Source: Bacillota bacterium (GTDB taxonomy: Bacteria > Bacillota > Clostridia > Christensenellales > Aristaeellaceae). Taken from it: a stretch of 64,000 bases of DNA. Under the pieces are notes generated by a model. It worked only from the letters and a program-made list of their open reading frames with translations, was not told where the DNA came from and made no database searches. The DNA is taken from contig JAEWYP010000067.1 of assembly GCA_023395615.1 (NCBI GenBank), forward strand, positions 1 through 64,000, read 5' to 3'. Of the stretch, positions 34,987 through 44,943 are shown one piece after another. Position numbers and translations under genes: made by a program. Numbering within the stretch: position 1 is the first letter of the stretch; every line of letters begins with the position of its first letter.

Positions 34987-35150
34987 CAGGGGGTCAACAG
35001 GCGTACAGGGATCGACAGATTTTGTTACGCTGCCTGCGTCGCGATATATTCTTCGTTTCGCGGTGATGTCCGGCGGCGCTTGACTTCCGGGCCTGATGGA
35101 AGGATAATAGAAGATGCCGCACCGCTTGCGGCGGTACGGAGGGAACAGGG

Positions 35151-36479
35151 ATGAAACATCGGATCACCGGAGTGGAAAGCGGCTCCGTAGCCGAGAAATA
35201 CGGCATTCTCGCGGGAGACACGCTGCTTACCATGAACGGCGAAGAAATACTGGATGAGATCGACTATCAGGCTTTGCTGACAAAGCAGGATCTGGTACTG
35301 GAACTGGAACGGGCGGAGGGCCGGAAAGAGACTCTGCTGATCCGCAAGGAGGACTGGGAGCCTCTGGGTTTGCATTTCGGCGAGAGCATGACGCTGAAAC
35401 CCCGCAGTTGCCGTAACAAATGCAAATTCTGCTTTATTGACCAGATGCCCCCGGGAATGCGCGAGCCTTTGTATATCAAGGACGATGATTGGCGCTTTTC
35501 TCTGATGATGGGTAACTTCGTGACCCTGACCAACGTGGACGAAGCCGAATTTCAGCGGATTCTGCGAAGACATGCGTCGCCTTTGTACGTCAGCGTTCAT
35601 ACGACCAACCCGGAACTGCGCTGCCGGATGATGAACAATCGTTTCGCGGGGGATATACTGGCGCGGTTAAAACGGCTGGCGGATGCGGGAATCCAGTTTC
35701 ACTGCCAGATTGTATGCTGCCCGGGATACAACGATGGGGAAGAACTGCTGCGTACATTACATGATCTGCGGGATCTGGCGCCCGCCGCGAAGACAGTCGC
35801 GATTGTGCCGGTAGGCCTGACCCGCTTCCGCGAAGGGCTGGACAAACTTACCCTGTTTAACCGGAACAGCGCGAAGGCGTTCCTGCGTTCGCTGGCCCCG
35901 TTTCAGGCGGAGTGCCGGGAAAAGCTGGGTACTACCTTTGTTTTTCCCAGCGATGAGTTTTATTGCCTGAGCGGCGACCCGGTGCCGCCTGCGGATTGGT
36001 ACGAGGGGTTTCCGCAGATTGAAAACGGCGTCGGAATGCTGGCCAAAATGGAGCAGGAGTTGCTGGAGGCGGAGGCGGACGAACAGGAGAACGAAACGAC
36101 ACCTTCAACCCCGCGAACCCTTGTGATGATCACCGGGGTAAGCGCCGCACCCCATATGATTCGCTTTGCGGAACGCTTCGCCCCGGCGGGCACACAGGTG
36201 CGCGTGATAACGATCGTGAACCGTTTTTTCGGCGAAACCATTACCGTAACCGGTCTGCTGACCGGCGGGGATACGCTGGATCAGCTGACGCCGGAGAAGC
36301 TGGCCGGGGCGGATGAACTGCTGATGAGCTGCAATATGTTGCGACATGAACGCGACCTGTTCCTGGACGACATGCCGTTTGAGGAATTTAAGCACCGCCT
36401 GCCGGTGCCTGTGCGGCTGGTGGGCGACGGGTATGACCTGTATCAGGCGCTGCGGGGCCGCGCGCCGACGGACGAATAA
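35151..36479 (+). CDS. DUF512 family protein with PDZ-like and radical-SAM-like domains
   Basis: A 442-residue protein starting MKHRITGVESGSVAEKYGIL. A PDZ-like segment covers about residues 1-70 (GDTLLTMNGEEILDEID). Cysteines Cys87, Cys91 and Cys94 form CxxxCxxC in RSCRNKCKFCFID, the pattern of radical SAM iron-sulfur clusters. The DUF512 domain covers the second half (FVFPSDEFYCLSGDPVP). The biochemical role is unknown. The gene is next to der in many Clostridia, and the 16-base gap here supports an operon and a link to ribosome assembly. Confidence 0.88.
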   Translation: MKHRITGVESGSVAEKYGILAGDTLLTMNGEEILDEIDYQALLTKQDLVLELERAEGRKETLLIRKEDWEPLGLHFGESMTLKPRSCRNKCKFCFIDQMPPGMREPLYIKDDDWRFSLMMGNFVTLTNVDEAEFQRILRRHASPLYVSVHTTNPELRCRMMNNRFAGDILARLKRLADAGIQFHCQIVCCPGYNDGEELLRTLHDLRDLAPAAKTVAIVPVGLTRFREGLDKLTLFNRNSAKAFLRSLAPFQAECREKLGTTFVFPSDEFYCLSGDPVPPADWYEGFPQIENGVGMLAKMEQELLEAEADEQENETTPSTPRTLVMITGVSAAPHMIRFAERFAPAGTQVRVITIVNRFFGETITVTGLLTGGDTLDQLTPEKLAGADELLMSCNMLRHERDLFLDDMPFEEFKHRLPVPVRLVGDGYDLYQALRGRAPTDE

Positions 36480-36495
36480 CGTAAGGAGAATGGAT

Positions 36496-37839
36496 ATGGC
36501 AAGACCGCTGGTAGCCATTGTGGGCCGTCCCAATGTAGGGAAATCGACTTTCTTTAATAAAATCGCGGGCAGGCGTATCTCGATTGTGGAAGATGTGCCC
36601 GGTGTGACGCGCGATCGTATTTATGCCGATGTGGAGTGGACGGGACGGCGCTTCACGCTGATTGACACCGGCGGTATTGACATGCGCAGCGACGATGTGT
36701 TTCTGGCGCAGATGCGCAGACAGGCACAGATTGCCATGGATACGGCGGATGTGATCTGCTTTTTCTGCGATGGGCGCACTGGGCTGACGACTGAAGACGA
36801 AGAAGTAGCCAATTATCTGCGTAGAACCCATAAACCGGTTTTACTGGTGATTAATAAGATTGACGGCCGCAAAGACGAAGCGAACCTCTATGAATACTAC
36901 AATCTGGGGCTTGGCGATCCAATCGCCATCTCCAGCACCAACATGCTGGGGCTGGGCGATTTGCTGGACGCGATCGTACACCTGCTGCCTCCCGCGAAGC
37001 CTGACGAGGGTGAGGAAGCGGATCATGTGATCCAACTGGCGGTTGTCGGCAGGCCGAACGTGGGGAAAAGCTCATTGTGCAACCGGCTTCTGGCGCAGGA
37101 ACGCGTAATGGTCAGCGATATTCCCGGCACCACGCGGGACGCGATTGACACGCTGTTTACCGATTCCGACGGCACACAGTTTAACATCATTGATACGGCC
37201 GGGATGCGCAAGAAAAGGGCGGTAGAGGAGGAGAGCCTCGAAAAATACAGCGTTCTGCGTTCCATCGCAGCGATTGACCGCTGCGATGTCGCCATCCTGA
37301 TGATTGACGCGCAGACAGGGGTGACCGAGCAGGATACGAAGATTGCCGGATTGATCCTGGATTCCGGCAAGGCGGTCGTCGTTGCCGTAAACAAATGGGA
37401 CGCTATTGAGAAAGATACGAACACGATGGAGGAGATGCGCAAAAAGATAGTCAGCGATCTCAAGTTTATGGCCTATGCGCCGATCATTTTCCTGTCCGCG
37501 CTGACCGGACAGCGGGCCAATACGGTGCTGGGCAAAGTAAAGGAAGTTTTCGAGAACTACCGCCGCCGCATCCCGACCGGCGTGATCAACGAGGCGCTGG
37601 CGGATGCACAGGCAAGTCTGCAGCCGCCCATGCAAAACGGGCGCAAGCTGAAAATTTACTATGCGACCCAGCAGGCGGCCTGCCCGCCAACGTTCGTGTT
37701 CTTCGTAAACGATCAGGACCTGATGCATTTCGCCTACGAACGCTATCTGGAGAACCATTTCCGGAAGTGCTTCGAGTTTGCGGGAACACCGCTGCGTTTT
37801 ATCCTGCGGGAAAAGCAAAAGGACGAAGCCAGACCCTGA
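36496..37839 (+). CDS. der: Ribosome-associated GTPase Der (EngA)
   Basis: A 447-residue protein starting MARPLVAIVGRPNVGKSTFF. It has two tandem GTPase domains: the first with GRPNVGKST (residues 10-18), DTGG and NKID, the second with GRPNVGKSS, DTAGMRKKRAVEE and NKWD. A C-terminal KH-like domain follows (about 355-440). Der is essential for 50S assembly. The ATG at 36496 lies 8 bases after TAAGGAG; an ATG at 36490 is too close. Confidence 0.97.
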   Translation: MARPLVAIVGRPNVGKSTFFNKIAGRRISIVEDVPGVTRDRIYADVEWTGRRFTLIDTGGIDMRSDDVFLAQMRRQAQIAMDTADVICFFCDGRTGLTTEDEEVANYLRRTHKPVLLVINKIDGRKDEANLYEYYNLGLGDPIAISSTNMLGLGDLLDAIVHLLPPAKPDEGEEADHVIQLAVVGRPNVGKSSLCNRLLAQERVMVSDIPGTTRDAIDTLFTDSDGTQFNIIDTAGMRKKRAVEEESLEKYSVLRSIAAIDRCDVAILMIDAQTGVTEQDTKIAGLILDSGKAVVVAVNKWDAIEKDTNTMEEMRKKIVSDLKFMAYAPIIFLSALTGQRANTVLGKVKEVFENYRRRIPTGVINEALADAQASLQPPMQNGRKLKIYYATQQAACPPTFVFFVNDQDLMHFAYERYLENHFRKCFEFAGTPLRFILREKQKDEARP

Positions 37840-37874
37840 AAATTGGTATTCGCGGTGTGAATTTGAACACGCAG

Positions 37875-37912
37875 ACAACCGACCGGTTCGGTTTCCCGTT
37901 CCGGCCGGTTGT
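37875..37912. terminator. Hairpin between convergent der and the SH3/peptidoglycan-binding gene
   Basis: ACAACCGACCGG and CCGGCCGGTTGT pair with one mismatch around a 14-base loop. It suits bidirectional termination. Confidence 0.65.
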
Positions 37913-37928
37913 TCCCGTGGCTTCAGGT

Positions 37929-39302
37929 TTACCAGCTTGCCTTGGCGGCGATGGCAACGGCCTTCTGGTGGGCGGCATCCACTTTGTTTGTGCCATGCGT
38001 GCGACTGTTCTTGAAGTGGATGCAGAAATGGCCGTCAAAGTTGTTGTTGCTGATGGTTGTGGTGCCGTGGGGCATGCCGTTCATCGACGCGGCATAGACG
38101 TGATTCTTGTACAGAATCAGGATTGGGCGGCGGTTCCAGCTCCACGAACCGCCGTAAATGCTCTTCATGATCGCGGTATCTTCGGCGGTGAGCGGTTCGG
38201 TGTCCATGTGGTTCACGCCGCTCCAGCGTTTGCCTTTAAAGGTTTTTCCGGTACGTACGTCCTTGATGGTGACGATTGCTTTTTTGGGAATCAGTGAGCT
38301 TACATCATCCGCGAACCAGTCCAGCACCTCTGTTTTATAGGAGCTCTTGGAGGAAGACGTGCTGGTTTTGGACGAACTGGAACCGGTGTTGAACATCACG
38401 CGGATAGTGGATGCGCCTGCGATACCGTCCGCGTTCATACCCCGTTTTGTCTGGAAACGTTTGACCGCCTCTACCGTCTGCGTACCGTAATCCCCATCGA
38501 TATTGCCGTTGTAATACCCCAGCAATTCCAGCGCCTGTTGAATCTTTACCACGTTATCCCCGCTGGAGCCTTCCTTGCAGGCGCTCGGCGCGGTGCCAAT
38601 GTCTTCAATGCTGGCGACTGTGTTGGCCGCATCGGACCCGGCGACTGTATCCGAGGCGGAGCCATCCTCACCGGAAGAAGTATCCGATGTGGTCGTTGTG
38701 GTGGTCGCGCTGGAAGCGGATACGGTAAGATCGGCGGTTTTGGCACAGGAACCAAATATGGATTTGATGGTCGCCTGGCCGGCCACCCCGTCCGGCGTAA
38801 GGTTAGCGGATTGCTGATAGAGCGCCACGGCGGTTTGCGTGCCGTTGCCGTACTTTCCGTCTGCTCCCTGTGTGTAAAAGCCCAGTATCTTCAGGGCTTT
38901 CTGCAGCTTGGTTACATCGTTGCCCTCGTCCCCTGCGCGCAGGGGGCCGGGCGCGTCGCCGAGCTTCGCGATCGCGTCGGCATTCGCTGCGACGGATTGC
39001 TTTGAAACCTGCACATAGCTCTTCATAACGTAACCGGAATACTTTCCATAACGAATCTTATACCAGTCGCCGGACGAATCCAGCACGGTTACGGTGTCGC
39101 CTTCAGGAAGCGTTTGCACAGCCTTGGAATCTTTTGAGGCAGCTTTACGCAGAACCACTTTCGCGGTAAGCGTGCCTTCTGTTTCCGCCCAAGCGGTTCG
39201 GTACGCGGGAATGCCGGTTAATATTACCGCACATAGTGCAAGCACTGTCAGCCTGCGCCATAAATGCTGTCCTGATTTCAAACGGAATCGTAAACTTGCC
39301 AT
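37929..39302 (-). CDS. Secreted SH3 and double peptidoglycan-binding protein with a novel-looking C-terminal domain
   Basis: A 457-residue protein with a signal peptide (RRLTVLALCAVILTGIPAYR, cleavage near AWAET). An SH3 domain (about 45-100) is followed by a peptidoglycan-binding repeat (KLQKALKILGFYTQGADGKY, about 132-170), a Ser/Thr linker, a second repeat (KIQQALELLGYYNGNIDGDY) and another Ser-rich linker. The final 130 residues form a separate domain containing GHFCIHFKNSRTHG (His425, Cys427, His429, His436). Two wall-binding modules point to the cell wall. The C-terminal domain resembles no catalytic family that I can name with confidence, though His/Cys spacing recalls L,D-transpeptidases. 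Confidence 0.85.
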   Translation of the reverse strand: MASLRFRLKSGQHLWRRLTVLALCAVILTGIPAYRTAWAETEGTLTAKVVLRKAASKDSKAVQTLPEGDTVTVLDSSGDWYKIRYGKYSGYVMKSYVQVSKQSVAANADAIAKLGDAPGPLRAGDEGNDVTKLQKALKILGFYTQGADGKYGNGTQTAVALYQQSANLTPDGVAGQATIKSIFGSCAKTADLTVSASSATTTTTTSDTSSGEDGSASDTVAGSDAANTVASIEDIGTAPSACKEGSSGDNVVKIQQALELLGYYNGNIDGDYGTQTVEAVKRFQTKRGMNADGIAGASTIRVMFNTGSSSSKTSTSSSKSSYKTEVLDWFADDVSSLIPKKAIVTIKDVRTGKTFKGKRWSGVNHMDTEPLTAEDTAIMKSIYGGSWSWNRRPILILYKNHVYAASMNGMPHGTTTISNNNFDGHFCIHFKNSRTHGTNKVDAAHQKAVAIAAKASW

Positions 39303-39348
39303 CGTGGCACCTCCTCGACAAAGGCGATTCGATCCAATCGCTGCAATT

Positions 39349-39377
39349 AATGTATTACAAAAATATTAAGAAGTCAA
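39349..39377 (-). promoter_or_regulatory. Promoter of the SH3/peptidoglycan-binding protein gene
   Basis: On the minus strand, TTGACT (39372-39377), 17 bases, and TACATT (39349-39354), in an AT-rich stretch. The start codon is 47 bases downstream. Confidence 0.7.
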
Positions 39378-39472
39378 TACGGGAATGCAACATATTTACA
39401 GTTGCTACGACCGGAAAGGGAGACTCGGAGAAGTAAAAAAGGAAAGAATTTCATTTTCGGGAGGTTTTACTA

Positions 39473-39501
39473 TTGACGAAAACGTTTATGATGGTTAAAC
39501 T
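39473..39501 (+). promoter_or_regulatory. Promoter of the 808-residue unknown protein
   Basis: TTGACG (39473-39478), 17 bases, and TAAACT (39496-39501). The likely ATG is 78 bases downstream. Confidence 0.65.
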
Positions 39502-39578
39502 AATTCTTGAATTTGATGCGATCGTTTTTATATCGCCTGGTGATAATACAGAATGTTTTGGAGGTTTTTGCGCTGGCT

Positions 39579-42005
39579 ATGAAACAACTCAATGGAACGG
39601 TCACGCTCTGTTATCTGGAAGAAGATAACCAGCAACGCGTGATTTTTAGAGTCGTACCCCTGTGCACGCGGGAAGGCGTGGTTTTTCGCTCCCAGAAGAC
39701 GGAATTCCCGGATCATGGCAGTTTGCGGATCGTACCGGATAAAAGGGAACAGAGCACTTTTAAGGAACGGATGCGCGCGATGGGCAATCTGTGCGCAATT
39801 CAACTGATCAGTGATGGGAAAGAATTGGCAAAGGTGCGGCAAAACCGCAACTACGATCCCGGACAGGGGGAGTGTAATCAGTTTGCCATTTATTCTGATG
39901 TGATCAGCGAGTTCTCCGATGAAGGGGTTTTTGAGGTATTCGACGAAGGGGCGGATTATTCGTCCGCGCTTTCTCCGCGTGTAATGCTGCGCCGCGGCAA
40001 AGTGCTGTATGGTCCGCTGGATCGTACTGCCCCCGCGGACTGGTCTGTGTTGCGCCCATACGGTAACGACAGCTACCTGCTGCATTGTGTGGAGATGCCG
40101 GATGCTTCGCAGCATACGTATTACTGGGATCCGGAACAGACGGTGAACTGGCGGCAGCGCCGGGGCACGTTGCGCCGTGGCAAACCCGGAGGAGAGAACA
40201 TCCGGACGGATGATGGCGAACAAACACCGACAACAGAGGCGGAGAGACCTTCTGTTTCCGTCTCTGCGCAGGAGCCTTTGCATCAAAGTGCAAGTGTCAC
40301 GTATATTTCTATGCCCGTTCGCGCGATACAGGCACAGCCCGCTGCGCCGGTGATACTTCCACAGCTTCCGACCAGAGAAAATGCTGCCGATACACCCGTT
40401 GATCCGCCAGCCATAGCGATCTCAGAAGAACCGGGTTTTACTGATGCTGCTGGGATAATGGAAGCAGAAACTTCCTTACCGATCGGGACGAGGCTGGATA
40501 TTCTGGATAACGATATATCTTTTGAAGATCAGTTGTCGAAGCTGGATCAGCCGATTTCCCCGGAGGCGAATCTGCTGGCGCATGCCGCCGACACAACGCC
40601 TGCCGCAGACGACGAAGCCGACGATACGCCCCGGTACAGCGGAACGCCGCTTGTGAAGACTGGTGTGAGAATCCCCGCGCCTGTGTTTTCCGGTGCGACC
40701 GTGCAGGATGTGGTGGAGCGACAGATGCGTGCCGCTTCCCGCCAGCCGGGCGCTTATCAGAGCGACTTTGTATACCGGGAGAATCCAATTGAGGCTCTGA
40801 ACCAGGCGCTGGACGCTGTGTGGAGTGAGCCGGACACACGCAGGCAGGCGCTGGATGCGCTTTGCGACAACGAGATATTCACGCAGGCGTTTGTGAAAAG
40901 GCTGCGCTTAAGCGGCCGTGAACTGCGCGCTGTGGAAGCGGCGCAGGATCAGCTGGCGGAGATTGAAGCGGAACGACTGAAACTGCTGATGCAGCTGGAC
41001 GCCTTGAAGAAAGATGAGAAGGAAGCAAAGGATGCTCTGCGCGCCAGCATGAGCCAGAAGAAGCGGGACGAATTAGCGCAGCTTGAAGAACGCGAACGTG
41101 TTTTGCGTGCCGAGATGGAAAAACTGACTGCTCTGCTAACCGTGCTGAGCGATCAGGCAAGCCGGTATACGTTGGAGACGCTGGCTCAGCAGGGTGGACA
41201 GCTGTGCGTGGCAAGCGGTGATACCCTGACACTGGCACCACGGATCGGTACGAAACGCCAGCCGGAAGAACTGATTGCCGCCGTACGAACCGCGATGAAC
41301 AGACAGGGATTTACCCCCACAGAAGATGACGCGGTAGAGCTGCTGACCTATTTTGCTGTGCAGGATGAGTTTTGCATCCGCGCCGAAACCGTTTCACTGG
41401 CGGCGCTCTGTGCTCGGGCCATGCTGGAAGCGCTGGGCCTTATCAGTGTAACGGCTTTTACAGCCGGTAACACCCGCCTGTCGGTGGCCAGTCTGCTGCC
41501 GGAGAACCATCTGCGTACGCCTACTGTGGAGGTTGGGCCGATTGGCCGCCCTGCCGCAGTGATTTTCGGACATAAAACGATCCGCGTGCTGGACGCACAG
41601 ACCGTTCCTCCGCTGGGAATGCCGGTGCTTCAGGCTCCGCCCTACCGGGCGATCACCGGCCTGCCGAGGGAGAGTGAATCCGCTGCTCCCGTTTCGCTGG
41701 AAGCCCTACGCGCTTTCCGCGAACAGGCGGCTCCACTGCCGCCGGCCGGTGAGGCATGGGTGGACGAGATGTCCAAGCTGCTCGAAAAACAGGGAATTCA
41801 GCCTGCGGAAAACACACTCCGGCAGGTTCGCGTATTCCTATCCGTCGCATCCCTTCGCCTGCGGGGGGGCTTTCTGGCTGCTGCGGACGCAGCTACGTTA
41901 GGCTGGGCAGTGCCGATCGTGCTGGAGCGGCAGCTGGATTTGGAGGCCTTGCGGCCGGTTCTGATCAACCTGCCGAGAAGTCTGACGGCGTTAAACATCC
42001 GCTAA
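39579..42005 (+). CDS. Unrecognised large protein with a coiled coil
   Basis: An 808-residue protein from the ATG at 39579, starting MKQLNGTVTLCYLEEDNQQR. I do not recognise it. An N-terminal region (about 1-210) is rich in beta-strand-like alternation and charged residues. A low-complexity Pro/Thr/Glu-rich linker covers about 215-370. A coiled coil (QLAEIEAERLKLLMQLDALK) covers about 447-525. A mostly helical C-terminal third (about 560-808) follows. No signal peptide or membrane helix is visible, so it should be cytoplasmic. GGAGG lies 14 bases before the ATG, which is distant; in-frame upstream codons lack a better site. It stands alone between envelope genes, with its own promoter and terminator. 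Confidence 0.8.
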   Translation: MKQLNGTVTLCYLEEDNQQRVIFRVVPLCTREGVVFRSQKTEFPDHGSLRIVPDKREQSTFKERMRAMGNLCAIQLISDGKELAKVRQNRNYDPGQGECNQFAIYSDVISEFSDEGVFEVFDEGADYSSALSPRVMLRRGKVLYGPLDRTAPADWSVLRPYGNDSYLLHCVEMPDASQHTYYWDPEQTVNWRQRRGTLRRGKPGGENIRTDDGEQTPTTEAERPSVSVSAQEPLHQSASVTYISMPVRAIQAQPAAPVILPQLPTRENAADTPVDPPAIAISEEPGFTDAAGIMEAETSLPIGTRLDILDNDISFEDQLSKLDQPISPEANLLAHAADTTPAADDEADDTPRYSGTPLVKTGVRIPAPVFSGATVQDVVERQMRAASRQPGAYQSDFVYRENPIEALNQALDAVWSEPDTRRQALDALCDNEIFTQAFVKRLRLSGRELRAVEAAQDQLAEIEAERLKLLMQLDALKKDEKEAKDALRASMSQKKRDELAQLEERERVLRAEMEKLTALLTVLSDQASRYTLETLAQQGGQLCVASGDTLTLAPRIGTKRQPEELIAAVRTAMNRQGFTPTEDDAVELLTYFAVQDEFCIRAETVSLAALCARAMLEALGLISVTAFTAGNTRLSVASLLPENHLRTPTVEVGPIGRPAAVIFGHKTIRVLDAQTVPPLGMPVLQAPPYRAITGLPRESESAAPVSLEALRAFREQAAPLPPAGEAWVDEMSKLLEKQGIQPAENTLRQVRVFLSVASLRLRGGFLAAADAATLGWAVPIVLERQLDLEALRPVLINLPRSLTALNIR

Positions 42006-42025
42006 GAAAACTAGTTAAATTGCAG

Positions 42026-42066
42026 AAACGCCCGGAAGAGAAGCCGACTTTCTCTTCCGGGCGTTT
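42026..42066 (+). terminator. Terminator of the 808-residue protein gene
   Basis: AAACGCCCGGAAGAGA and TCTCTTCCGGGCGTTT form a perfect 16-base-pair stem with a T-run at the end. It can also serve the convergent PBP gene. Confidence 0.9.
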
Positions 42067-42105
42067 TATGGTTAAGGGGGATGCCGCTCCGCAGGGATTG
42101 GCGTG

Positions 42106-44943
42106 TTAATAGGTCGCGGCCATCGCCTGTGTAAGCTGGCTCATTGCGGCAGCAATATCCGCGCTGCTGGGGTTGCCGTTGTCCACCAAACTTTGCAGAT
42201 AAGAGATGGCCGATATAATGTTCTGGTAAGTTGCGCTGTTGCTGTCCATCCCGTTCAGAACGCCCTGCGCGCTCTGGATTAACGTTCGCGCGTCAGGAAT
42301 CAGTGTATTCTGAACGAATGGATCACTTCCGTCCGTGCTCACGCTGGACTCTGTCTGATGCAGCGGGCAGATGGAGGACGAAGAACCGAAGTATTCCGTA
42401 AGCACATCCGCGTAGGTGGGATCGTTGACAAACTTATACAGGGGATGACCTTCCGGGATGACGACCACGCCTTTCATGACTGTGGAAGGGCAATAGGGGG
42501 TGGCGATCATGTTGCTTTCGGTACAAACAGCCATTTCGCGATGCATCTGGCACTGCACGGTCGGTACGGTGGGAGTATACCAGTAATCCGTCACGACGCC
42601 ATAACCCATAGCGTCGTTGCGGCAGGCGTCGGTCGCCAGCTGGCCGCTGACCGCGCAGGTAGTCACCTTGGTGAGCCCATAGCTTTCAGGATCGCCGTCC
42701 AGTATATTCTTGTCGTCCAGATTTTTTGCCTTATGGATCGCGGCCATATAACTTTGCCAGAGCAGCGTGGCACTGTTACCGCCGGACGCTTTGGAAGAAA
42801 GCGGTTTGTAGTTATCGTGGCCTATCCACAGCGAGGAGCAGTACCAACCGGTCATGCCGCAGAAGAAAATGCCGCGCTGATCGCTGTTGGTACCGGTTTT
42901 TCCAGCGACGGTCTGGCCCTTAATTTTCGCCTTGGTAGCGGTGCCTCCACTGACCACGTCCTTCATCATATCCACCACAAGCCACGCTGTGGAAGCCCGG
43001 AACACCTGCCGACGCTCCTGCTTCTGGTGGCTGTCCCACACAACGTTTCCGTTGCTGTCCGAGATGCCCAGCACGGAAATCGGCTCCTGATAGACGCCTC
43101 CGTTGCCAAGCACCCCGTAAGCGACCGCCATCTGTACGGGCGTAATGCCGCTGGAACCCAACGCCAACCCGAAGGGGGTGGCGTTGATATTGTCCCTTGC
43201 GACCCCTTCTTTCAGCAGAAAATCCAGGGAACGGTCGGTACCGACATAGTTCATCAGCGTATAGGCGGCACTTACGTTCTGGCTGTTCATCATCGCCTTG
43301 CGAAGCGTCGTTGGGCCGGTGTAACCGCCGCCCCCGTAGTTTTTGGGCCAGGTGTCCTTCCCTTTATCGTCCGTCCAGCCGCTGATGGGCAGCGGCATGT
43401 TGTAAACGATGCTTGCGGGCGAGGCGCCCAGCTCGATCGCCGGGGCGTATACGGAAATGGGCTTGATGGCTGAACCGACAGGCATCTTCATATCGGTGGC
43501 CCTGTTCAGGGTCTTTCGCTGTGTGGGTTTCGTGCGGCCGCCCACGATCGCTTTCAGTTCACCGGTACGGTAATCCAGCACAACGGCCGCGGCTTGGGGT
43601 TCCGCGATTTCCGTGTAACTTCCGTCGCTGTTTTTTGCACGGTATACCTTATCGCTGGGATCGCGCAGGGCGGGATACTTGGTCCAGCCCTCCAGCGTGT
43701 CTTCCACGATGGTCTGAATATCGGTATCGATTGCGAGGGTTACGTGGTAGCCGCCGGTACGCAGTTCATTTTCCATCTTGTTGCGGTTTTCGCTTGTGTC
43801 CTCCAGCCCGTTCAGTTTCAGGAAATCGCTCACGACTTCCTTCACGGCGTATTCCACATAATGTGCGTAGGGGTACATACCTTCCCCCTCGGTGGTTGAG
43901 GTCTGCAATACGTTCGCGGTTCCCGTGTTCAGCGCGTCCTGATACTCCTGATAGGTGATAAACTCGCTTTCGTACATGCATTTCAGCACGTAATCAGTGC
44001 GGTCGTTCGTCAGCTTCTTGTAGTCCGTGGTATCGGACTGACGCACGTAAAAATTCCGACGGGGATTATAGTAATAGGGGTTATTGGTAAGCCCGGCCAG
44101 CATTGCGCACTCCCTCAGCGAAAGTTGGGAGAGATCCTTGCCGTAATACCCTTCCGCGGCTACCTCGACACCGTAGTAGTTTTCGCCTAAATAGATGGTG
44201 TTTAAATAACACTCCAGAATTTGATCCTTCGTATACATGGTTTCCAGCTGCATCGCAAGATAGGCTTCCTGGATTTTTCGTTTATAACTCAATTCGCTGC
44301 TCAGCACGGTATTCTTGATCAGTTGCTGGGTGATGGTGGAGCCGCCTTCGTTGGTGTTGGAAACCATATTTTTAACAAAAGAACCAACAATACGCTTCAG
44401 GTCAATGCCGTTATGAGTATAAAAACGCGCGTCTTCCACGGCGACAAACGCATGCTGCAAGTTCACTGGCATCTGGGAGATGCTCACCATGACGCGATTT
44501 TCGGTACCTTTATAATCGGTAAGCACATTGCCGTTGGAATCATAAATAAAACTGGTTTTATCCTGTTCGCTCAGCTTGGCCAGATCCAGCGTGGGAGCCG
44601 TTTCCATATAGGCTTTTGCAATCCCGACAACCGCGCCCGCCATGGCCAGACCACCCAGGATAATAACGATCAGCAAAATACGTACAGCGTTCACCAGCAC
44701 TGAAAGGATAAAATTCGGTTTGGTGAGCCGAGGCTTAAAAATGGTAAATTTTCGGCGGGTGGGATACTCCGTGCCGCCGGGAGGCGGCGCCTGGTAAGCG
44801 GGCCCGCCGTCATAAGACGTTTCCGGCTCGTCGTTTACTACGTATCCGGCTTCGTCGGACTCGTATTCATCCTCGCGAAAATCCTGTGGCGGCTGATACA
44901 ATGCGATACCTCCCCCGGTGATTGTGTCTCTTTTCGGGGCCAT
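42106..44943 (-). CDS. Class A penicillin-binding protein 1A
   Basis: A 945-residue bifunctional wall enzyme. An acidic cytoplasmic start (about 1-85) precedes one membrane helix (VRILLIVIILGGLAMAGAVV, about 88-110). The GT51 glycosyltransferase shows EDARFYTHNG (near 168) and GGSTITQQLIKN. The transpeptidase shows SAIKP (near 492), SQN and KTGTNSDQR (near 681). It makes and crosslinks glycan strands. The last 60 residues (SAISYLQSLVDNGNPSSADI region) form a helical extension after a Cys-containing stretch. Such long tails occur in Clostridia; their role is unclear. Confidence 0.94.
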   Translation of the reverse strand: MAPKRDTITGGGIALYQPPQDFREDEYESDEAGYVVNDEPETSYDGGPAYQAPPPGGTEYPTRRKFTIFKPRLTKPNFILSVLVNAVRILLIVIILGGLAMAGAVVGIAKAYMETAPTLDLAKLSEQDKTSFIYDSNGNVLTDYKGTENRVMVSISQMPVNLQHAFVAVEDARFYTHNGIDLKRIVGSFVKNMVSNTNEGGSTITQQLIKNTVLSSELSYKRKIQEAYLAMQLETMYTKDQILECYLNTIYLGENYYGVEVAAEGYYGKDLSQLSLRECAMLAGLTNNPYYYNPRRNFYVRQSDTTDYKKLTNDRTDYVLKCMYESEFITYQEYQDALNTGTANVLQTSTTEGEGMYPYAHYVEYAVKEVVSDFLKLNGLEDTSENRNKMENELRTGGYHVTLAIDTDIQTIVEDTLEGWTKYPALRDPSDKVYRAKNSDGSYTEIAEPQAAAVVLDYRTGELKAIVGGRTKPTQRKTLNRATDMKMPVGSAIKPISVYAPAIELGASPASIVYNMPLPISGWTDDKGKDTWPKNYGGGGYTGPTTLRKAMMNSQNVSAAYTLMNYVGTDRSLDFLLKEGVARDNINATPFGLALGSSGITPVQMAVAYGVLGNGGVYQEPISVLGISDSNGNVVWDSHQKQERRQVFRASTAWLVVDMMKDVVSGGTATKAKIKGQTVAGKTGTNSDQRGIFFCGMTGWYCSSLWIGHDNYKPLSSKASGGNSATLLWQSYMAAIHKAKNLDDKNILDGDPESYGLTKVTTCAVSGQLATDACRNDAMGYGVVTDYWYTPTVPTVQCQMHREMAVCTESNMIATPYCPSTVMKGVVVIPEGHPLYKFVNDPTYADVLTEYFGSSSSICPLHQTESSVSTDGSDPFVQNTLIPDARTLIQSAQGVLNGMDSNSATYQNIISAISYLQSLVDNGNPSSADIAAAMSQLTQAMAATY

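Noticed and set aside
42358..43473. 371-residue open frame antisense to PBP1A
   Set aside because: It lies inside the transpeptidase coding region and shows no domain features.
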